Source: Pseudomonas sp. HS6
GTDB taxonomy: Bacteria > Pseudomonadota > Gammaproteobacteria > Pseudomonadales > Pseudomonadaceae
Direction: 5' to 3'
DNA: 64,000 bases
NCBI RefSeq assembly: GCF_023375815.1
Contig: NZ_CP067412.1
Span: 5,208,001 to 5,272,000, forward strand
A program made the position numbers and the translations under genes. The stretch's first letter is position 1. Every line of letters begins with the position of its first letter. The notes under the pieces are model-generated. The model saw only the letters and a list, made by a program, of their open reading frames with translations, had not been told where the DNA came from and did no database searches. Below, in pieces: positions 63,555-64,000 of this stretch.

Positions 63555-63650
63555 CCCTGTGGGAGTCGGGCTTGCCCGCGATAGCGGTGGGTCAGGTAGT
63601 GATGCTTTATCTGACCGGGCCCTATCGCTGGCAAGCCAGCTCCCACAGGG
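63555..63650. repeat. Paired REP elements (BIME-like)
   Basis: CCCTGTGGGAGTCGGGCTTG at the left and CAAGCCAGCTCCCACAGGG at the right form a mirrored pair of REP sequences, each with its own GATAGCG/CGCTATC segment. Confidence 0.85.
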
Positions 63651-63672
63651 ATCGTGGTGATTTCAGTTCGAG

Positions 63673-64000
63673 TCAGTTGGCGCGCTTGTCATCGCCTGGT
63701 TCGCCGCCAACGTGTACGCCACGGTTATCACCGATTTCGCCAGCGCGGTGTACGCCATGGTCGTCACCGATTTCACCCGCGTGGTGTACGCCGTGGTCAT
63801 CGCCGGCCTCGCCTGCGCGGTGGACTCCGTGGTCATCACCGATCTCTCCGGCCCGATGAACCCCATGATCGTCGCCCGCTTCGGCGTGGGTGCCGTTGCG
63901 TCCTGAAGAGGCGCTGTCGCCGGTATGGCCCGAACCATGGTCGCTGCCGCTGTGGCCACTGTTTCCACCGCCGCCGCTGCCACTGTTGCCACCACTGCCG
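63673..64000 (-). CDS. Asp/His-rich repeat protein, C-terminal part (partial)
   Basis: The minus-strand frame from the right edge down to TGA at 63673-63675 has no stop for 109 codons and is strongly repetitive. A Gly/Ser/Asn-rich stretch (GSGGNSGSGGGGNSGHSG) leads into 12-residue units of the form GDDHGVHRAGEI (63697-63876), and the protein ends GDDKRAN. The regular spacing of Asp and His suggests a divalent-metal or surface role. The start lies beyond the window. I do not recognise the family. Other frames here are shadows of the repeat. Confidence 0.7.
   Translation of the reverse strand, partial: GSGGNSGSGGGGNSGHSGSDHGSGHTGDSASSGRNGTHAEAGDDHGVHRAGEIGDDHGVHRAGEAGDDHGVHHAGEIGDDHGVHRAGEIGDNRGVHVGGEPGDDKRAN
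63697..63876 (-). repeat. Five 36-bp tandem units coding 12-residue repeats
   Basis: Units at 63841-63876, 63805-63840, 63769-63804, 63733-63768 and 63697-63732 code GDDHGVHRAGEI, GDDHGVHRAGEA, GDDHGVHHAGEI, GDDHGVHRAGEI and GDNRGVHVGGEP. Confidence 0.88.

Noticed and set aside
63572..63995. Repetitive open frames on both strands at the right edge, including a 110-codon minus-strand frame with an ATG
   Set aside because: They arise from reading the 36-bp repeat in the wrong phase; the frame coding GDDHGVHRAGEI is the one with consistent unit structure and a natural stop.

Overview
The window looks like a chromosomal segment of a fluorescent Pseudomonas (P. fluorescens group). The reasons are the trpF-accD-folC-SPOR-cvpA-purF-metZ gene order, the thrS-infC-rpmI-rplT-pheS-pheT-ihfA-merR block followed by tRNA-Pro, a 64-residue RsmE-type CsrA, Pseudomonas-style REP palindromes (GTGGGAGCGAGC...), high GC with long antisense open frames, and close-packed operons. 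No phage, transposase, plasmid or CRISPR locus is visible.

Layout. 1-7.4 kb: the end of trpF, then the housekeeping run accD, folC, a SPOR protein, cvpA, purF, metZ and an SDR oxidoreductase. 7.4-7.9 kb: tRNA-Val(TAC) and two identical tRNA-Asp(GTC) genes behind a clear sigma70 promoter. 8.3-13.9 kb: an exported molybdenum hydroxylase of three subunits (Moco subunit with Tat signal, 2Fe-2S subunit, tri-haem cytochrome c) with its XdhC-type maturation factor. 13.9-15.4 kb: an amine oxidoreductase and tRNA-Val(GAC). 15.4-22 kb: a stretch of single genes, including DUF2214, rsmE, a SPOR lipoprotein, a siderophore-interacting reductase, a DUF1654-endonuclease I pair under a consensus LexA box, a periplasmic asparaginase with an ANR-like site, and a FlxA-like protein. 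22.1-29.2 kb: a complete ribose operon (rbsBACRKD) that ends in an exported nucleoside hydrolase. Its promoter is overlapped by a perfect RbsR/LacI-type palindrome. 29.2-31.3 kb: small proteins and a cold-shock protein.

31.4-39.1 kb is the translation block thrS-infC-rpmI-rplT-pheST-ihfA-merR-tRNA-Pro, with infC starting at ATT. Next to tRNA-Pro is an AT-richer islet (39.1-41.9 kb) carrying one OafA-type acyltransferase and odd inverted and direct repeats. 42-49 kb holds single metabolic and stress genes (VOC protein, alpha/beta hydrolase, quinone oxidoreductase with divergent LysR, pirin, GlxA-type regulator) and a remarkable protein built from 11-residue (hendecad) coiled-coil repeats.

49.1-63.5 kb is accessory. 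Two convergent winged-helix/STAND ATPase regulators come first, one of them apparently truncated. A LysR/AraC-centred cluster follows: flavodoxin-like protein, AraC, LysR, DoxX, a monooxygenase-membrane fusion, an amidohydrolase with a Cys/His-rich tail, and an isochorismatase-like hydrolase. A shared 22-bp motif lies upstream of the flavodoxin gene and of the LysR gene, and a 14-bp inverted repeat lies directly upstream of the DoxX operon. This cluster is the best candidate in the window for an undescribed small system. Then come an MscS channel with a cyclic-nucleotide-binding domain, a secreted esterase with a divergent LysR, and, at the right edge, a gene on the minus strand made of 12-residue Asp/His repeats that runs out of the window.

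All functional calls are from reading motifs and gene order; no database search was done.
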